Source: Pseudoalteromonas sp. P1-9 (GTDB lineage: Bacteria > Pseudomonadota > Gammaproteobacteria > Enterobacterales > Alteromonadaceae). Taken from it: a DNA stretch of 64,000 nucleotides. A model generated the notes under the pieces. The model saw nothing but the letters and a program-made list of their open reading frames with translations, was not told the DNA's origin and made no database searches. The position numbers and the translations under genes were made by a program. Shown one piece after another: positions 9,757 through 19,226 of this stretch. The stretch's first letter is position 1. The number at the start of each line of letters is the position of its first letter. Location: the NCBI RefSeq assembly GCF_001399975.1, contig NZ_LKBD01000008.1, positions 62,001 to 126,000 on the forward strand, in the 5' to 3' direction.

Positions 9757-12162
9757 ATGAAACTACTTAAATTATTGGTTGTTGCTAGTGTGTTTTGTGG
9801 TTCGTTTGCTCATGCTAATGAGCAAGATAGCTATCAAACACCCAGTAAAGCATTGGCCGATTTAGTTGATGCGAAACTAGCGCCAACAACGCGATTATCG
9901 CCAGATAATCAATGGATGGCGTTTTTGGAGCGTCAACGTATTGCAACACTGCAAGAGCTTGCTAAACCAGAACTTAAACTTGCCGGCATAAAGTTAAATC
10001 CTAAAAATTTTTCGCGAGCGCGACCTCGTTCAAAGTATTTGTCTATTACGTTTAAACACTTAGAAAATGGTCAAAAGTTTACTGTTAAAGGCCTGCCAGA
10101 AGGACGTATTTTATCGCCGTCGTGGTCACCCGATAGTCAACATCTTGCATTTTTTATTGAGCAAGCCCATACGGCACAGTTATATCTTTTTAATATTTCC
10201 GAGCGCCGTTTAATCTCAGTTGATAACGCACCGCTTAATTCGGTGATTACATCACGCCCCTATACCTGGTTACCTAATAGTGAAGGATTATTAATTAACC
10301 TTGCTGCGAATGCTAATAATCAAGCACCGTCAGCAGAAAACGCCTCAATTGTACCCGTTATATCGCAAACAAGTGGCGAAAAAGCACCAGTACGTACATA
10401 CCAAAATTTACTGCAAACACCACACGATAAAGCACTTTTTTCGTTTTATGGTTTAGGCCAGTTAGCCAAAGTGTCGCTTAGCGGTAATGTTACAAAGTTG
10501 GCAAAGCCGGGCATTATTCGCTCTTTTGTACCTTCGCCAAATAGTGATTACATTTTGCTTGGGCAAATAGAAGCACCGTTTTCTTATTTAGTGCCGTATT
10601 CACGTTTTGCAACTAACTGGCAAGTAATTGATACAAAAGGAAAGCCTGTAGCAAGTGTTGAAAAACAAACGCTTGCTGAAAATATTCCGCAAGGTTTTGA
10701 CAGTGTAAGAACAGATCGCCGCAGTTTTTCATGGCGTGCCGATAAACCAGCAACGCTAGTATGGGCACAGGCGCAAGATAACGGCTCAATGAAAACTGAC
10801 GTGCCGTTTCATGACTTCGTTTATAGTTGGAAAGCACCGTTTAACAGTGAACCAAAGCTATTTGCAAAAGTTGAGCGTCGTTTTGCTGGCATTGAATGGG
10901 CGAATGATAATGTTGCTATGTTGAGTGATTGGCGCTTTAGCGACAGAAAAATTCGCACGCAAATTATCAATCCAGAAAACCCTGACGGCCCACGTGTACT
11001 TTTTAATGAACGCTCTTACAACGACGCGTATAACGACCCTGGTAACTTTGTTTACGAACAAACCGAGTTTGGTACGCGCGCGGTGAAAGTGGTTGGCGAG
11101 CGTTACATGATGCTAACCGGTACTGGCGCATCAGACAAAGGCAATATTCCGTTTTTAGATCAGTTTGATATTAAAACCGCATCGTCAAAGCGTGTTTGGC
11201 AAAGTGAAGCGCCATACTATGAACGTGTGCGTGCAGTACTTGATGATGCAGGTGAAAAACTGATTACACTGCGTGAATCTAAAACAGAGCAACCGAATTT
11301 TTACATTCGTGACTTAAAACAAAATACGCTGACGCAATTTACCGAGTTTGCTCACCCTTACCCAGACTTTAAAAACATTAAAAAAGAACAAATTAGCTAT
11401 ACCCGTGATGATGGCGTAGCACTAAGTGGTACTTTGTATTTACCTGCAAATTACAAAGGCGGCAAAGTGCCGGTGTTGATGTGGGCGTATCCGCTTGAAT
11501 ACAAGGATAAAGCAGTTGCATCGCAAGTACGTGATTCACCATATGAATTCACATATATCGGCTATTGGGGACCGATGCCATATTTAGCTAAAGGCATTGC
11601 AGTATTTGATGATCCGAAAATGCCGATTGTTGGCGTTGATGGCAGTGAGCCTAACGATACGTTTAGAACGCAATTAGTGAGCAGTGCCCAAGCGGCGGTT
11701 GATGCATTGGTTGAAAAAGGCGTAGCCGATGAGTCACGCATTGCCATTGCTGGCCACTCTTATGGTGCATTTATGGTAGCGAATTTGTTAGCACACAGTG
11801 ATTTATTTAAAACAGGTATTGCCCGAAGTGGCGCGTATAATCGTACATTAACGCCGTTTGGTTTCCAGGGTGAAGAACGCGATTTCTGGCAAGGACAAGC
11901 GGTTTATGCGGCAATGTCACCGTTTTTCCATGCAGAAAAAATAAATGAGCCTATGTTAATGATCCACGGTAAAGACGATCCAAACTCGGGTACTTATCCA
12001 ATGCAATCTGAGCGTATGTATAATGCGCTTAAAGGCTTAGGTAAAGAAGCAAGATTGGTAATGTTACCGTATGAAGGTCATGGCTATCGTGCAAGAGAGA
12101 GTATTTTGCATGTGCTTTGGGAGCAAGAGCAGTGGCTTGAGCAACATTTATTGAGTAAATAA
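9757..12162 (+). CDS. Exported prolyl-oligopeptidase-family (S9) serine peptidase
   Basis: 801-residue secreted or periplasmic peptidase. A signal peptide ends at FCGSFAHA. Residues about 50-540 form the WD-like beta-propeller (for example SPSWSPDSQHLAFFI). Residues 560-801 form the alpha/beta hydrolase. The likely catalytic triad is Ser668 in GHSYGAF, Asp741 in HGKDDPNS and His775 in YEGHGY. The arrangement fits acylaminoacyl- or dipeptidyl-peptidase-like enzymes that cut short peptides. Start ATG 9757 follows AAGGAA. It stands alone and ends at a strong hairpin terminator. Exact specificity is not visible. Confidence 0.93.
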   Translation: MKLLKLLVVASVFCGSFAHANEQDSYQTPSKALADLVDAKLAPTTRLSPDNQWMAFLERQRIATLQELAKPELKLAGIKLNPKNFSRARPRSKYLSITFKHLENGQKFTVKGLPEGRILSPSWSPDSQHLAFFIEQAHTAQLYLFNISERRLISVDNAPLNSVITSRPYTWLPNSEGLLINLAANANNQAPSAENASIVPVISQTSGEKAPVRTYQNLLQTPHDKALFSFYGLGQLAKVSLSGNVTKLAKPGIIRSFVPSPNSDYILLGQIEAPFSYLVPYSRFATNWQVIDTKGKPVASVEKQTLAENIPQGFDSVRTDRRSFSWRADKPATLVWAQAQDNGSMKTDVPFHDFVYSWKAPFNSEPKLFAKVERRFAGIEWANDNVAMLSDWRFSDRKIRTQIINPENPDGPRVLFNERSYNDAYNDPGNFVYEQTEFGTRAVKVVGERYMMLTGTGASDKGNIPFLDQFDIKTASSKRVWQSEAPYYERVRAVLDDAGEKLITLRESKTEQPNFYIRDLKQNTLTQFTEFAHPYPDFKNIKKEQISYTRDDGVALSGTLYLPANYKGGKVPVLMWAYPLEYKDKAVASQVRDSPYEFTYIGYWGPMPYLAKGIAVFDDPKMPIVGVDGSEPNDTFRTQLVSSAQAAVDALVEKGVADESRIAIAGHSYGAFMVANLLAHSDLFKTGIARSGAYNRTLTPFGFQGEERDFWQGQAVYAAMSPFFHAEKINEPMLMIHGKDDPNSGTYPMQSERMYNALKGLGKEARLVMLPYEGHGYRARESILHVLWEQEQWLEQHLLSK

Positions 12163-12185
12163 ACTCAATAGCGCTTAAAAAACAG

Positions 12186-12217
12186 AAAAATCGCCAGCAC
12201 AAATGTTGGCGATTTTT
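12186..12217 (+). terminator. Rho-independent terminator of the S9 peptidase gene
   Basis: AAAAATCGCCA (12186-12196) pairs with TGGCGATTTTT (12207-12217). The stem continues inward by a G-T pair to a four-base loop. It begins 24 bases after the peptidase stop. Confidence 0.88.
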
Positions 12218-12307
12218 ATTGTTATTTTGGCAATATTTCGTTTTAAAACATATAACATTCGTAATTTTGGTCTATGCTTTTTATACCCAAAACCAAAATA
12301 ACAATTC

Positions 12308-14248
12308 ATGAAGCTTTCAGATATCAGCATTCGCAATGCACTTATTGCCACCATCACACTCGCACTTATTTTAAGTACACTTTTCTCAACGCTTTTTAGC
12401 AGTAATCAATTTAACTCTGTATTCGATGAGTTTAACGAGCAGGAATATTTTCCGGCGTTACTTGGCAAAGTAGAAGCCAGTATTCGTGCTGAACTTAATA
12501 CGCCCATCGCGTTATCGAAAGCACTTGCGCAAAATGACTTTTTAATTGATTGGGCGTTAAAAGGCGAAAAAAATGATGAATGGCCCCGCATTCAACAGTA
12601 TTTTGCCAATGTTAAAAACACCAACGACGCAGCTGTGGTGTTTTGGGTATCTAAGCAAAGCTTAAATTATTATCAAAACGATGGCATTTTAAAAACGCTA
12701 TCGGCGAGTAGCGACCGCGATAGCTGGTTTTTTCAATTTATGAGTTCGTCAAATACCCAACAAGTGGCTGTTGATGTAGACGAGCAGTCAAAACGCTTAA
12801 CCGCCTTTATTAATGTAAAAGTGAACGCCAACGGGCAAGATTTAGGCCTAACCGGCCTCGGTTACGATATCAGTAAAATTATCGATATTGTTAATAGCAA
12901 TAAAATTGGTAAAACAGGATATGTATTTTTACTGCGCCCAGATGGCAAAATTGCTGCACACCCAAACCAAGCGTTTGTGGGTAAAGATTATCAAGCTATC
13001 AACAAATACTCACCATTATCAGAATTACTGTCTGGATCAGTTTCACAGCAAACGCAATTAGAAAAAATTAAACTCGACAACGAAACCTATTTTGCCGCTA
13101 CGCGAAACTTAGAAGATATCGGTTGGCAGTTGGTTGCCTTGATGCCAACCAGTGAAATGAGCAGCAAAATATCTAAAGCCATGATGTTAACAATTGCGGT
13201 AAACAGCGTAATTGCGGGTGTGTTTATTGTGCTTATGGTGTGGATTGCTAATCGCGTGTCGCGCAGTATTGCAAGTATCGGTAGCAAATTGCTTGAAATG
13301 GGTAATCAAGGCGGCGATTTAACCATGCGTTTGGATGATTCGCGTCAAGATGAACTTGGTGATCTTGCGCGAGGGTTTAATGCGGTTATTGCTAACAATC
13401 AAAAGATGGTGATTAAACTTAAAGACATCGAATTGCAAATGGCGCAAGACATTCAAGCTTTAGTCGATTCGTTCGATCAAGTCACGAGCCTTTCATCAAA
13501 CCAAGATGCACTCAGTGAACAAGTGGCATCGGCTATTACTGAAATGGGTACCACGGTTTCTGAGGTGTCAAACCTTGCACTTGATACCGCCAACACCAGC
13601 GAAAACGCAGTAAGTGATACGAAACAAAGTATCGACCAAATGCAGTCAAGTACATTAGCGATGAACCAGTTAACGCAAGTTATGGGCGAAGCGTATCAAA
13701 ATATTCAAGAACTTGCTGGGCAGGCAGAGTCGATTAATTCAATTGTCGATGTAATTAACGCTATTTCAGAACAAACTAATTTGCTTGCACTTAACGCTGC
13801 GATTGAAGCCGCGCGAGCAGGCGAGCAAGGACGTGGATTTGCAGTGGTTGCTGACGAAGTAAGAACGCTTGCAAGTAAAACGCAAAGCTCGACGCAAGAA
13901 ATTCGCGGGCAAATAGATCAATTCCAACGCTCAACCGAAATAGTTCTTAATGCCATGGCGCAAGGCAATGAAACCACGAGTAAAGTAAGTGAAACATCGG
14001 CTCAATCGGCAGAAATTTTAACCACAATTGACCGCAGTATTACTGCGGTAAAAGATATGAACCAGCAAATCGCCACAGCGACTGAAGAGCAAAACGTGGT
14101 GGTGCAACATATCAATGAGTCGGCAGTACAAATCGCTGATCTATCGAAGCAGTTCAACGATATAGCGGTGGCAGATCAACAACAGCTAAAACGCTTAAAT
14201 CACTTAGCAAGCGAGCTGTCATCACTTATTTCAGAGTTTACTGTATAA
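12308..14248 (+). CDS. Methyl-accepting chemotaxis protein, tandem copy 1
   Basis: 646-residue chemoreceptor. TM1 is at about 9-30 ([17 protein letters not shown]). The periplasmic dCache-like sensor (30-295) contains NAAVVFWV-type and [10 protein letters not shown] segments and [21 protein letters not shown]2 is at about 297-320. The HAMP has [23 protein letters not shown]. The signalling tip [19 protein letters not shown] lies near 490-510. The start ATG 12308 aligns with the inferred start of the downstream paralogue. The next gene is a clear tandem duplicate in the same orientation, separated by a terminator, so each is probably transcribed on its own. Confidence 0.93.
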   Translation: MKLSDISIRNALIATITLALILSTLFSTLFSSNQFNSVFDEFNEQEYFPALLGKVEASIRAELNTPIALSKALAQNDFLIDWALKGEKNDEWPRIQQYFANVKNTNDAAVVFWVSKQSLNYYQNDGILKTLSASSDRDSWFFQFMSSSNTQQVAVDVDEQSKRLTAFINVKVNANGQDLGLTGLGYDISKIIDIVNSNKIGKTGYVFLLRPDGKIAAHPNQAFVGKDYQAINKYSPLSELLSGSVSQQTQLEKIKLDNETYFAATRNLEDIGWQLVALMPTSEMSSKISKAMMLTIAVNSVIAGVFIVLMVWIANRVSRSIASIGSKLLEMGNQGGDLTMRLDDSRQDELGDLARGFNAVIANNQKMVIKLKDIELQMAQDIQALVDSFDQVTSLSSNQDALSEQVASAITEMGTTVSEVSNLALDTANTSENAVSDTKQSIDQMQSSTLAMNQLTQVMGEAYQNIQELAGQAESINSIVDVINAISEQTNLLALNAAIEAARAGEQGRGFAVVADEVRTLASKTQSSTQEIRGQIDQFQRSTEIVLNAMAQGNETTSKVSETSAQSAEILTTIDRSITAVKDMNQQIATATEEQNVVVQHINESAVQIADLSKQFNDIAVADQQQLKRLNHLASELSSLISEFTV

Positions 14249-14264
14249 AACACCAAATAAATGG

Positions 14265-14303
14265 GCTGCCCTGAAATATCGTATGTTCAGGGTAGCGGTT
14301 TTT
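14265..14303 (+). terminator. Rho-independent terminator of chemoreceptor copy 1
   Basis: GCTGCCCTGAA (14265-14275) pairs with TTCAGGGTAGC (14286-14296) through one G-T pair, followed by GGTTTTT. Confidence 0.8.
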
Positions 14304-14573
14304 GGCGCTTTATCTATACCAGTTCATTCAATTAAAATGGTGCGTCGAAATTATTATTGTATTAACCGCCGTTAACTTTGTTGGTGTCGAATAGCGCTAA
14401 AACTCTAATATCGCGTTGTTTGTGTGTTGTTTATTCGGTCTGATATTCCATCACATTGTTGCGTAAATTAACATTAACTGCTCGAAATCTTGTACCAATT
14501 ATAATAAACTTCAAACCTATTTGCCTGGCAATTGATGCCAAGTGTTACTAATTATCAAACAGATAGCAGTAGT
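14304..14573. other. Spacer between the two chemoreceptor copies
   Basis: About 270 bases with no gene. It should carry the promoter of the second chemoreceptor. It includes TATACCAGTTC near 14315 and TACCAATTATAATA near 14494, which resemble the ends of the 9.5-kb palindromic element, but no body of that element is recognisable between them. Confidence 0.4.
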
Positions 14574-16520
14574 ATGATAAAACGTCTCAATATCAGTATT
14601 CGCAATGCGCTAATTCTTACCATTACGTTTGCATTAGTGTTAAGCACCTTGTTGTCCACGCTATTTAGCAGTGCGCAATTTAACCGCGTTTTCGAACAAT
14701 TTAACGACCAAGCGTATTTTCCTGCTTTGCTGGGTAAAGTTGAAGCGAGTATTCGTGCAGAACTAAACACCCCACTTGCACTAGCGAAAGGCATGGAGCA
14801 AAACAGCTTTTTGATGAAATGGGTTGAAGAAGGTGAAAACGCAGAGCAATGGCCTGAAATTCAAGATTACTTTGAGCATATAAAAAACGAAAATAATGCG
14901 GCAGTTGTCTTTTTAGTATCAAGTGTGACAGGCAAGTACTACCAAAATGATGGTATTTTAAAAACCATTTCAAATACCGATCCGCGCGATGCATGGTTTT
15001 ATGCCTTTATGCAAAAGCCAATTGAGCAGCAACTTGCGGTAGCGGTTCACCAAGAAACGAAAAAGCTAATTGCTTACACTAATGTTAAGGTTAACCTAAA
15101 TGGCAAAGACTACGGTTTAACGGGCCTTGGCTACGATATTAGCCGTATTACCGATATCATTAAAAGCAATAAGATTGGTGAAGCAGGCTATGTATTTTTG
15201 ATTAAGGATGATAACACCTTTGCAGCGCACCCAAACGAGCAGCTAGTTGGTTCTGATTTTAACAAAATTGAAAAATACCAACCGCTTAAGCAGCTTATCA
15301 ACACATCTAAACAGTTAGAACATGCCCAAATCGATACCCTCAGTTTACAAGGCGAAAAGCACTATGTGGCAAGCCAATCGCTAGAAGGTACCGGTCTTAC
15401 CTTAGTGGCTTTATTGCCTACTTCTGAATTGAGCAATCAAATCACTAGCGCGTTATTTAAAACGGTTGCTGTAAGTTTGGTGATTGCGATTGGTTTTATC
15501 GTTGTGATGGTGCTGCTTGCAAATCGTATTTCGAAAAATATATCAGGTATTTCAGATAAATTACTCGCAATGGCGCAGCAAGATGGTGATTTAACGGTAC
15601 GACTTGATGACAGCAGACATGATGAATTGGGAACCTTAGCTAAAGGCTTTAATGCGGTGATTGAAAACAACCAACGTATGATCACACGCCTTAAAGATAT
15701 TGAAACTCAGCTTGCAAACGATATTCAGGTACTGGTTAACTCATTCGAACGAGTTACCGATTTGGCGTTCCAGCAAGACGGTTTAAGTGAGCAAGTCGCC
15801 TCTGCCATTACCGAAATGGGCACAACAGTGGCAGAAGTATCGCACCTTGCGCTTGATACTGCGAAAAGTAGCGAACACGCAGTAGATAACACTAAGCAAA
15901 GCATTAGCCAAGTTGAATCAAATGCCAGTGCAATGAAAGCATTAACGGGCGTAATTGAAAAAGCGCATCAGGACATTCAACAATTGGCGAACCAAGCAGA
16001 ATCTATTAACTCGATTGTTGATGTGATCAATGCTATTTCAGAGCAAACAAACTTGCTTGCGCTTAATGCCGCAATTGAAGCGGCGCGTGCTGGAGAGCAG
16101 GGGCGTGGTTTTGCGGTGGTCGCTGATGAAGTGCGAACATTAGCAAGCAAAACACAAGGTTCAACCCAGCAAATCCGCAGTCAAATTGAGCAGTTTCAAC
16201 AATCAACCGAAACCGTACTGTCAGCAATGGCACAGGGTTTTGAAACGACAAAAGCGGTGAGTGAAAGCTCGGTTGAATCAAGCCAAACGCTTAACTTAAT
16301 TGATGCGCGTATCACAGAAGTAAAAGACATGAACCAGCAAATTGCCACCGCGACAGAAGAGCAAAATCATGTGGTTCAACACATTAATGAGTCGGCAGTA
16401 GAAATCGCCGATTTATCTCGCCAATTCCATGGCATCGCAATGAAAGATACCGAGCAATTAAAGCAATTGAATGCACTGTCAAATGAGCTATCTGAATTGA
16501 TATCACGCTTTAAAGTGTGA
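14574..16520 (+). CDS. Methyl-accepting chemotaxis protein, tandem copy 2
   Basis: About 648 residues from ATG 14574 and built exactly like its neighbour: TM1, dCache-like sensor with [13 protein letters not shown] and [11 protein letters not shown]2, HAMP ([15 protein letters not shown]), and tip [19 protein letters not shown]. The frame reaches back to TTG 14532, but ATG 14574 is preferred because [13 protein letters not shown] N-termini of the two copies then line up. The sensor halves differ more than the signalling halves, as expected for duplicated receptors diverging in ligand range. Ligands unknown. Confidence 0.92.
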   Translation: MIKRLNISIRNALILTITFALVLSTLLSTLFSSAQFNRVFEQFNDQAYFPALLGKVEASIRAELNTPLALAKGMEQNSFLMKWVEEGENAEQWPEIQDYFEHIKNENNAAVVFLVSSVTGKYYQNDGILKTISNTDPRDAWFYAFMQKPIEQQLAVAVHQETKKLIAYTNVKVNLNGKDYGLTGLGYDISRITDIIKSNKIGEAGYVFLIKDDNTFAAHPNEQLVGSDFNKIEKYQPLKQLINTSKQLEHAQIDTLSLQGEKHYVASQSLEGTGLTLVALLPTSELSNQITSALFKTVAVSLVIAIGFIVVMVLLANRISKNISGISDKLLAMAQQDGDLTVRLDDSRHDELGTLAKGFNAVIENNQRMITRLKDIETQLANDIQVLVNSFERVTDLAFQQDGLSEQVASAITEMGTTVAEVSHLALDTAKSSEHAVDNTKQSISQVESNASAMKALTGVIEKAHQDIQQLANQAESINSIVDVINAISEQTNLLALNAAIEAARAGEQGRGFAVVADEVRTLASKTQGSTQQIRSQIEQFQQSTETVLSAMAQGFETTKAVSESSVESSQTLNLIDARITEVKDMNQQIATATEEQNHVVQHINESAVEIADLSRQFHGIAMKDTEQLKQLNALSNELSELISRFKV

Positions 16521-16566
16521 TATCAATTTATGTAACCTGTAGACCTTTCTAACAAGCTTAATAATT

Positions 16567-16631
16567 TGCTAACAATGCATAAAACTTACTGTGTAGAATA
16601 ACTACATAAATAAAACGTTACCTTGTTAGCA
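16567..16631. repeat. Second, decayed copy of the palindromic repeat core
   Basis: TGCTAACAA (16567-16575) is mirrored by TTGTTAGCA (16623-16631) around the centre GTGTAG-AATAA-CTACAT. The centre and right arm match the 9549-9710 element closely (TGTAGAAYAACTACA, then CCTTGTTA). The ACCAATTC ends seen in the other copy are missing. Confidence 0.6.
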
Positions 16632-16682
16632 CTTTCTTTAGCCTGTTTACACTAAGGCATTTTGCAAATTCCAACCGTTAAC

Positions 16683-17039
16683 ATGCTTGAAATTCAATTA
16701 AACAGTTTTGTACGACGTATCGCCCGAGCGAATGAGTTAAAAGCGCTGATTAAGACTTCTGGCGCAAAATTAACGCGAAAAGGGCGGTCTCGAAACTGGC
16801 AACTGCAAGGCGAGTGGCCGCAGTTTGCGCTAATTATTGAATTGGCAGAAACGCAAAATGAACCGAGTTGGTTGTGGGTGATTACCCAACTGAAAAGTGT
16901 AAAGCCAAAGGCAAGTACAAGCGAGTTAATTGAGATTGTAAGGAAAAACCCAACGATTACTCTTGCGCAACTAATGACAAAAACCGATTGCACCCTGATT
17001 GAAGCGCGACAGGCACTCGACAGTTTAGCGTTTGATTAA
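16683..17039 (+). CDS. RRF_GI-family small protein (annotated elsewhere as ribosome-recycling-factor-like)
   Basis: 118 residues from ATG 16683. The frame extends to TTG 16662, which has an AAGG upstream, so the longer form cannot be excluded. The pattern IQLNSFVRRI at the start, a basic segment KLTRKGRSRNWQLQGEW, and a short helical C-terminal domain (TLAQLMTKTDCTLIEARQALD) fit a small gammaproteobacterial family labelled ribosome recycling factor by homology only. The C-terminus looks like a small winged-helix. The true function is unknown to me. It closes the conserved block before the accessory pocket. Confidence 0.6.
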   Translation: MLEIQLNSFVRRIARANELKALIKTSGAKLTRKGRSRNWQLQGEWPQFALIIELAETQNEPSWLWVITQLKSVKPKASTSELIEIVRKNPTITLAQLMTKTDCTLIEARQALDSLAFD

Positions 17040-17107
17040 ATGGAGTAACTCATATTTTGATCTTGAAGTTTCTATGAATAGGTTTGGACTTTACCTGACT
17101 GGCCGCC

Positions 17108-17130
17108 ATGAGTGAACAACGGTCGTTGAA
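17108..17130. repeat. Left copy of a 23-bp direct repeat
   Basis: ATGAGTGAACAACGGTCG followed by TTGAA. It matches 18419-18441 at 21 of 23 positions in the same orientation, flanking the two-gene cassette. Confidence 0.6.
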
Positions 17131-17288
17131 TAATTTCATCCGTTCCATTTATGAATGAACACTTCCTCCTAATATTTTAAACAGGCAACTTGCCTCTTAA
17201 TAAACTGTTATGTGTTTCTCAACATGTGTAGCAATTGCACAGTAAGAGGTGTTGCTTTATACTAAATGCAGTTCATCAAGGGGGTCCT

Positions 17289-17492
17289 ATGGAAACTTCT
17301 AATTACATTGAAAGGTTATTTATGTCTTGGTTTAGTCTTTTCTCAAGGGGAAGAGCTGAAAAAACTAAGAAAAGTGCAGTTAAATTTGGTTACGATAAAA
17401 ATGGAATGCCTTTTATAGATATGTCAGACCGCAAGACGGCTCAAATATTTAAAAAGAAGCTAGAAGCTTTTGAAGGAATAAAAACAAACTAA
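17289..17492 (+). CDS. Small hypothetical protein in the accessory pocket
   Basis: 67 residues from ATG 17289, which has GGGGG five to six bases upstream. A second candidate start is ATG 17322 (56 residues) after AAAGG. The visible sequence is a short hydrophobic, aromatic start (MSWFSLFSRG), then a lysine-rich stretch, then YDKNGMPFIDMSDRKTAQIF. I recognise no family. Three of its four arginines use AGA/AGG. The stop codon directly abuts the ATG of the next gene, so the two are almost certainly one transcript and translationally coupled. Confidence 0.65.
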   Translation: METSNYIERLFMSWFSLFSRGRAEKTKKSAVKFGYDKNGMPFIDMSDRKTAQIFKKKLEAFEGIKTN

Positions 17493-18263
17493 ATGAGTGC
17501 TCTTTTTCTTGTAGCAATCCTTGTTACAGGTTTCGTATTTTCTTCTCTTCACTATCCTTCTTCTTACAGGTTAAACAGATCTGAAGGGTGGGTTGTTTAC
17601 TTTAGTATAGCTAAAAACGGGTTTCTGCTATTCTTAATCACACTCCCTCTACTACTGCTTGTAGATTACATGAATTGGGTAAGGGAATTTACAAAGCTAC
17701 TAGGGCTGTACCGCAAAGATATAATCCAATGGGGCTTTACGTTTCAGCAGCTTAAGATATTGTCTTGGGTTATTTCTTCAATAACACTAGCCTTTGTTTC
17801 TGGTTATTGCTCCAAGTTTTACTATAAAAGTGATGAGCGTAAAAATAACCTGTTAAAGAAAATCACACAAAGAGACAGTTTTGAGAAGGTGGTTGTTTCC
17901 AATATTATCAAGAATAGGCAAGAAGATACTCTCTCTTTTGTTGCTATAACTCTTAGGGACAACAAAGTTTATGTAGGTTGGTTCGAAGATGTTGCTTTGG
18001 AGCATGGTACTTTAAGCGATTTTACCATAACACCCGTATTAAGTGGGTACAGAGATAATAATAGCAAAGAATTAATAATAACAACTAACTATTTAGATCA
18101 TTTCAAATCGCACAACAATTACAATGATGAAACTGAAAAGGTATTCTCTGAATATAAAGTGACAATAATGAAAGATCAGGTAGATACCTTAAGTCTATTT
18201 AACCCAACCACATATGAAAAATTTCAAAAAAAACTTACAAGCTATAACTTAAATCATTGCTAA
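17493..18263 (+). CDS. Hypothetical two- to three-helix membrane protein
   Basis: 256 residues starting immediately after the stop of the small gene. Membrane segments lie at about 1-18, 38-60 and 88-107. A cytoplasmic domain follows with SFVAITLRDNKVYVGWFEDV and a lysine-rich end. The VYVGWFED-type strand in a small C-terminal beta domain recalls DUF6338-like membrane proteins, but that is a weak visual resemblance. Seven of nine arginine codons are AGA or AGG, unlike the CGT/CGC habit of the core genes around it, so recent acquisition is likely. Function unknown. Such a membrane-plus-small-protein pair could be a cassette-borne defence or stress unit, which is speculation. Confidence 0.75.
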   Translation: MSALFLVAILVTGFVFSSLHYPSSYRLNRSEGWVVYFSIAKNGFLLFLITLPLLLLVDYMNWVREFTKLLGLYRKDIIQWGFTFQQLKILSWVISSITLAFVSGYCSKFYYKSDERKNNLLKKITQRDSFEKVVVSNIIKNRQEDTLSFVAITLRDNKVYVGWFEDVALEHGTLSDFTITPVLSGYRDNNSKELIITTNYLDHFKSHNNYNDETEKVFSEYKVTIMKDQVDTLSLFNPTTYEKFQKKLTSYNLNHC

Positions 18264-18651
18264 ATAAACACATAACATGTGCCTCAACTAAAGGGTCGCA
18301 AAACAGTTGTCGTTAAATTTGCCTGCTATTTTGCGCCGATTAAGCGAGGCGTTGCAATCGCCTGCTTTTGGCGCAAAGCGGAAGTAACCCTCTGAATTTC
18401 ATTATGTATCTGATAGTAATGAGTGAACAGCAGTCGTTGAACAGCCCCTCATCAGTATGCAAAATGCAAGACTTGAACCATTTTCTCTTTTGCAGTCATC
18501 TGGCTAAAACTATGCTCCTAAATTCCATCCGACAGAAACAGGAATACCTAAGAAGAGTTCGACAGAGTTAATTTATCTACATGGCGATATGACCGAGGCT
18601 AATCAGAGAATTCGCCCTAATTTTAAAGTTCACGCACTGGCAGGGTTTTAA
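18264..18651. other. Spacer in the accessory pocket
   Basis: About 390 bases. It holds the right cassette boundary (18266-18277), a possible hairpin GCAAAACAG/CTGCTATTTTGC near 18297-18345, a GC-rich hairpin GAGGCG-TTGCAAT-CGCCT near 18349, and the right direct repeat (18419-18441). A reading frame at 18368-18571 lacks protein character and is not called. Confidence 0.45.
18419..18441. repeat. Right copy of a 23-bp direct repeat
   Basis: ATGAGTGAACAGCAGTCG followed by TTGAA. It matches 17108-17130 except at two bases. Both copies can be read as the start of a protein MSEQ(R/Q)SLN, so they may be duplicated ends of one older gene. Confidence 0.6.
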
Positions 18652-19074
18652 ATGAGCATTTTGAGTTTTATTCGTAGCTACTATTTGTATGTTTATTTCC
18701 AAACATCAATAAATCACAAGACTGGCAAGCTAGTACCTTCAATGGGATTTGTCACCGTTGTGTTTTTGGTAATGGCTTTTCATGCTGCAACAATTCTATA
18801 CACGTTTAACGCGATTGGAATTGAATTTATTACCGATTCACTTAGAGAGCAGTTGTTCAATTTTAGAGGAAGCGTTAACTGGATGGTGATTTTAACAGTA
18901 GCTTTTGCTGTTATTCTTACGTATATAGTTTGTTGCTTTGGGATAAAGTTTGAAGAGATAGAACCTAGATTAGCTAAAACACAGTGGTTAGAGAAACGTT
19001 CAATATGGAAGATAATTTTGCTGCCGATATTGAGTATGGCGATGTTTATATTGAGTGGAGTTTTGTTTTACTAA
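18652..19074 (+). CDS. Hypothetical three-helix membrane protein
   Basis: 140 residues, start ATG 18652 after CAGGG. Hydrophobic segments lie at about 32-52, 77-97 and 118-138, with a short charged N-terminus (SFIRSYYLYVYF). No family recognised. Three of five arginines use AGA, as in the preceding pair, so it belongs to the same accessory pocket. A hairpin at 19170-19199 closes the unit. Coding status is likely from composition and helix spacing, but function is unknown. Confidence 0.6.
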   Translation: MSILSFIRSYYLYVYFQTSINHKTGKLVPSMGFVTVVFLVMAFHAATILYTFNAIGIEFITDSLREQLFNFRGSVNWMVILTVAFAVILTYIVCCFGIKFEEIEPRLAKTQWLEKRSIWKIILLPILSMAMFILSGVLFY

Positions 19075-19169
19075 ATGAAACGATGTTGGGTAGCAATGCC
19101 TTTGGCAATGAAATAGGTGTAGAGTTTGCACGAATGACAGTTGTTGGCACAAATCGGCTATTCACTGTT

Positions 19170-19199
19170 AGATTTGATTCAGTTCTATAAATCAAATCT
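19170..19199. terminator. Hairpin between convergent genes
   Basis: AGATTTGATT (19170-19179) and AATCAAATCT (19190-19199) form a perfect 10-bp stem with a 10-base loop, between the accessory membrane gene and the hybrid kinase. The stem is AT-rich and the T-run is poor. Confidence 0.5.
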
Positions 19200-19226
19200 G
19201 GTAGTTCGAGTTAAGACTTATTCAGA

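Larger units (their letters stand above)
17206..18277. mobile_element. Possible gene cassette bounded by 12-bp inverted repeats
   Basis: TGTTATGTGTTT (17206-17217) and AAACACATAACA (18266-18277) are perfect inverted complements on either side of a two-gene unit. The inner heptamers GTTATGT and ACATAAC differ by one base from the GTTATGC/GCATAAC core sites found in many integron cassettes. The right one is followed by five bases and CCTCAAC, as in an attC arm. No integrase gene is in the window and a full attC hairpin is not convincing. The enclosed genes use AGA/AGG for most arginines. Confidence 0.45.

Noticed and set aside
14304..14573. A third copy of the palindromic element
   Set aside because: Only short end-like fragments (TATACCAGTTC and TACCAATTATAATA) are present, in the same direction and without the centre.
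17206..18277. A full integron attC or integrase
   Set aside because: No integrase gene is present and the right-hand hairpin does not show the full attC arm pairing, so only a cassette-like boundary is claimed.
18368..18571. 67-residue reading frame in the accessory pocket
   Set aside because: No ribosome site, odd composition, and it runs through the direct repeat; kept only as a note under the repeat.
18984..19190. 68-residue reading frame overlapping the 140-residue membrane protein
   Set aside because: Out-of-frame overlap with a better-supported gene, no start signal.
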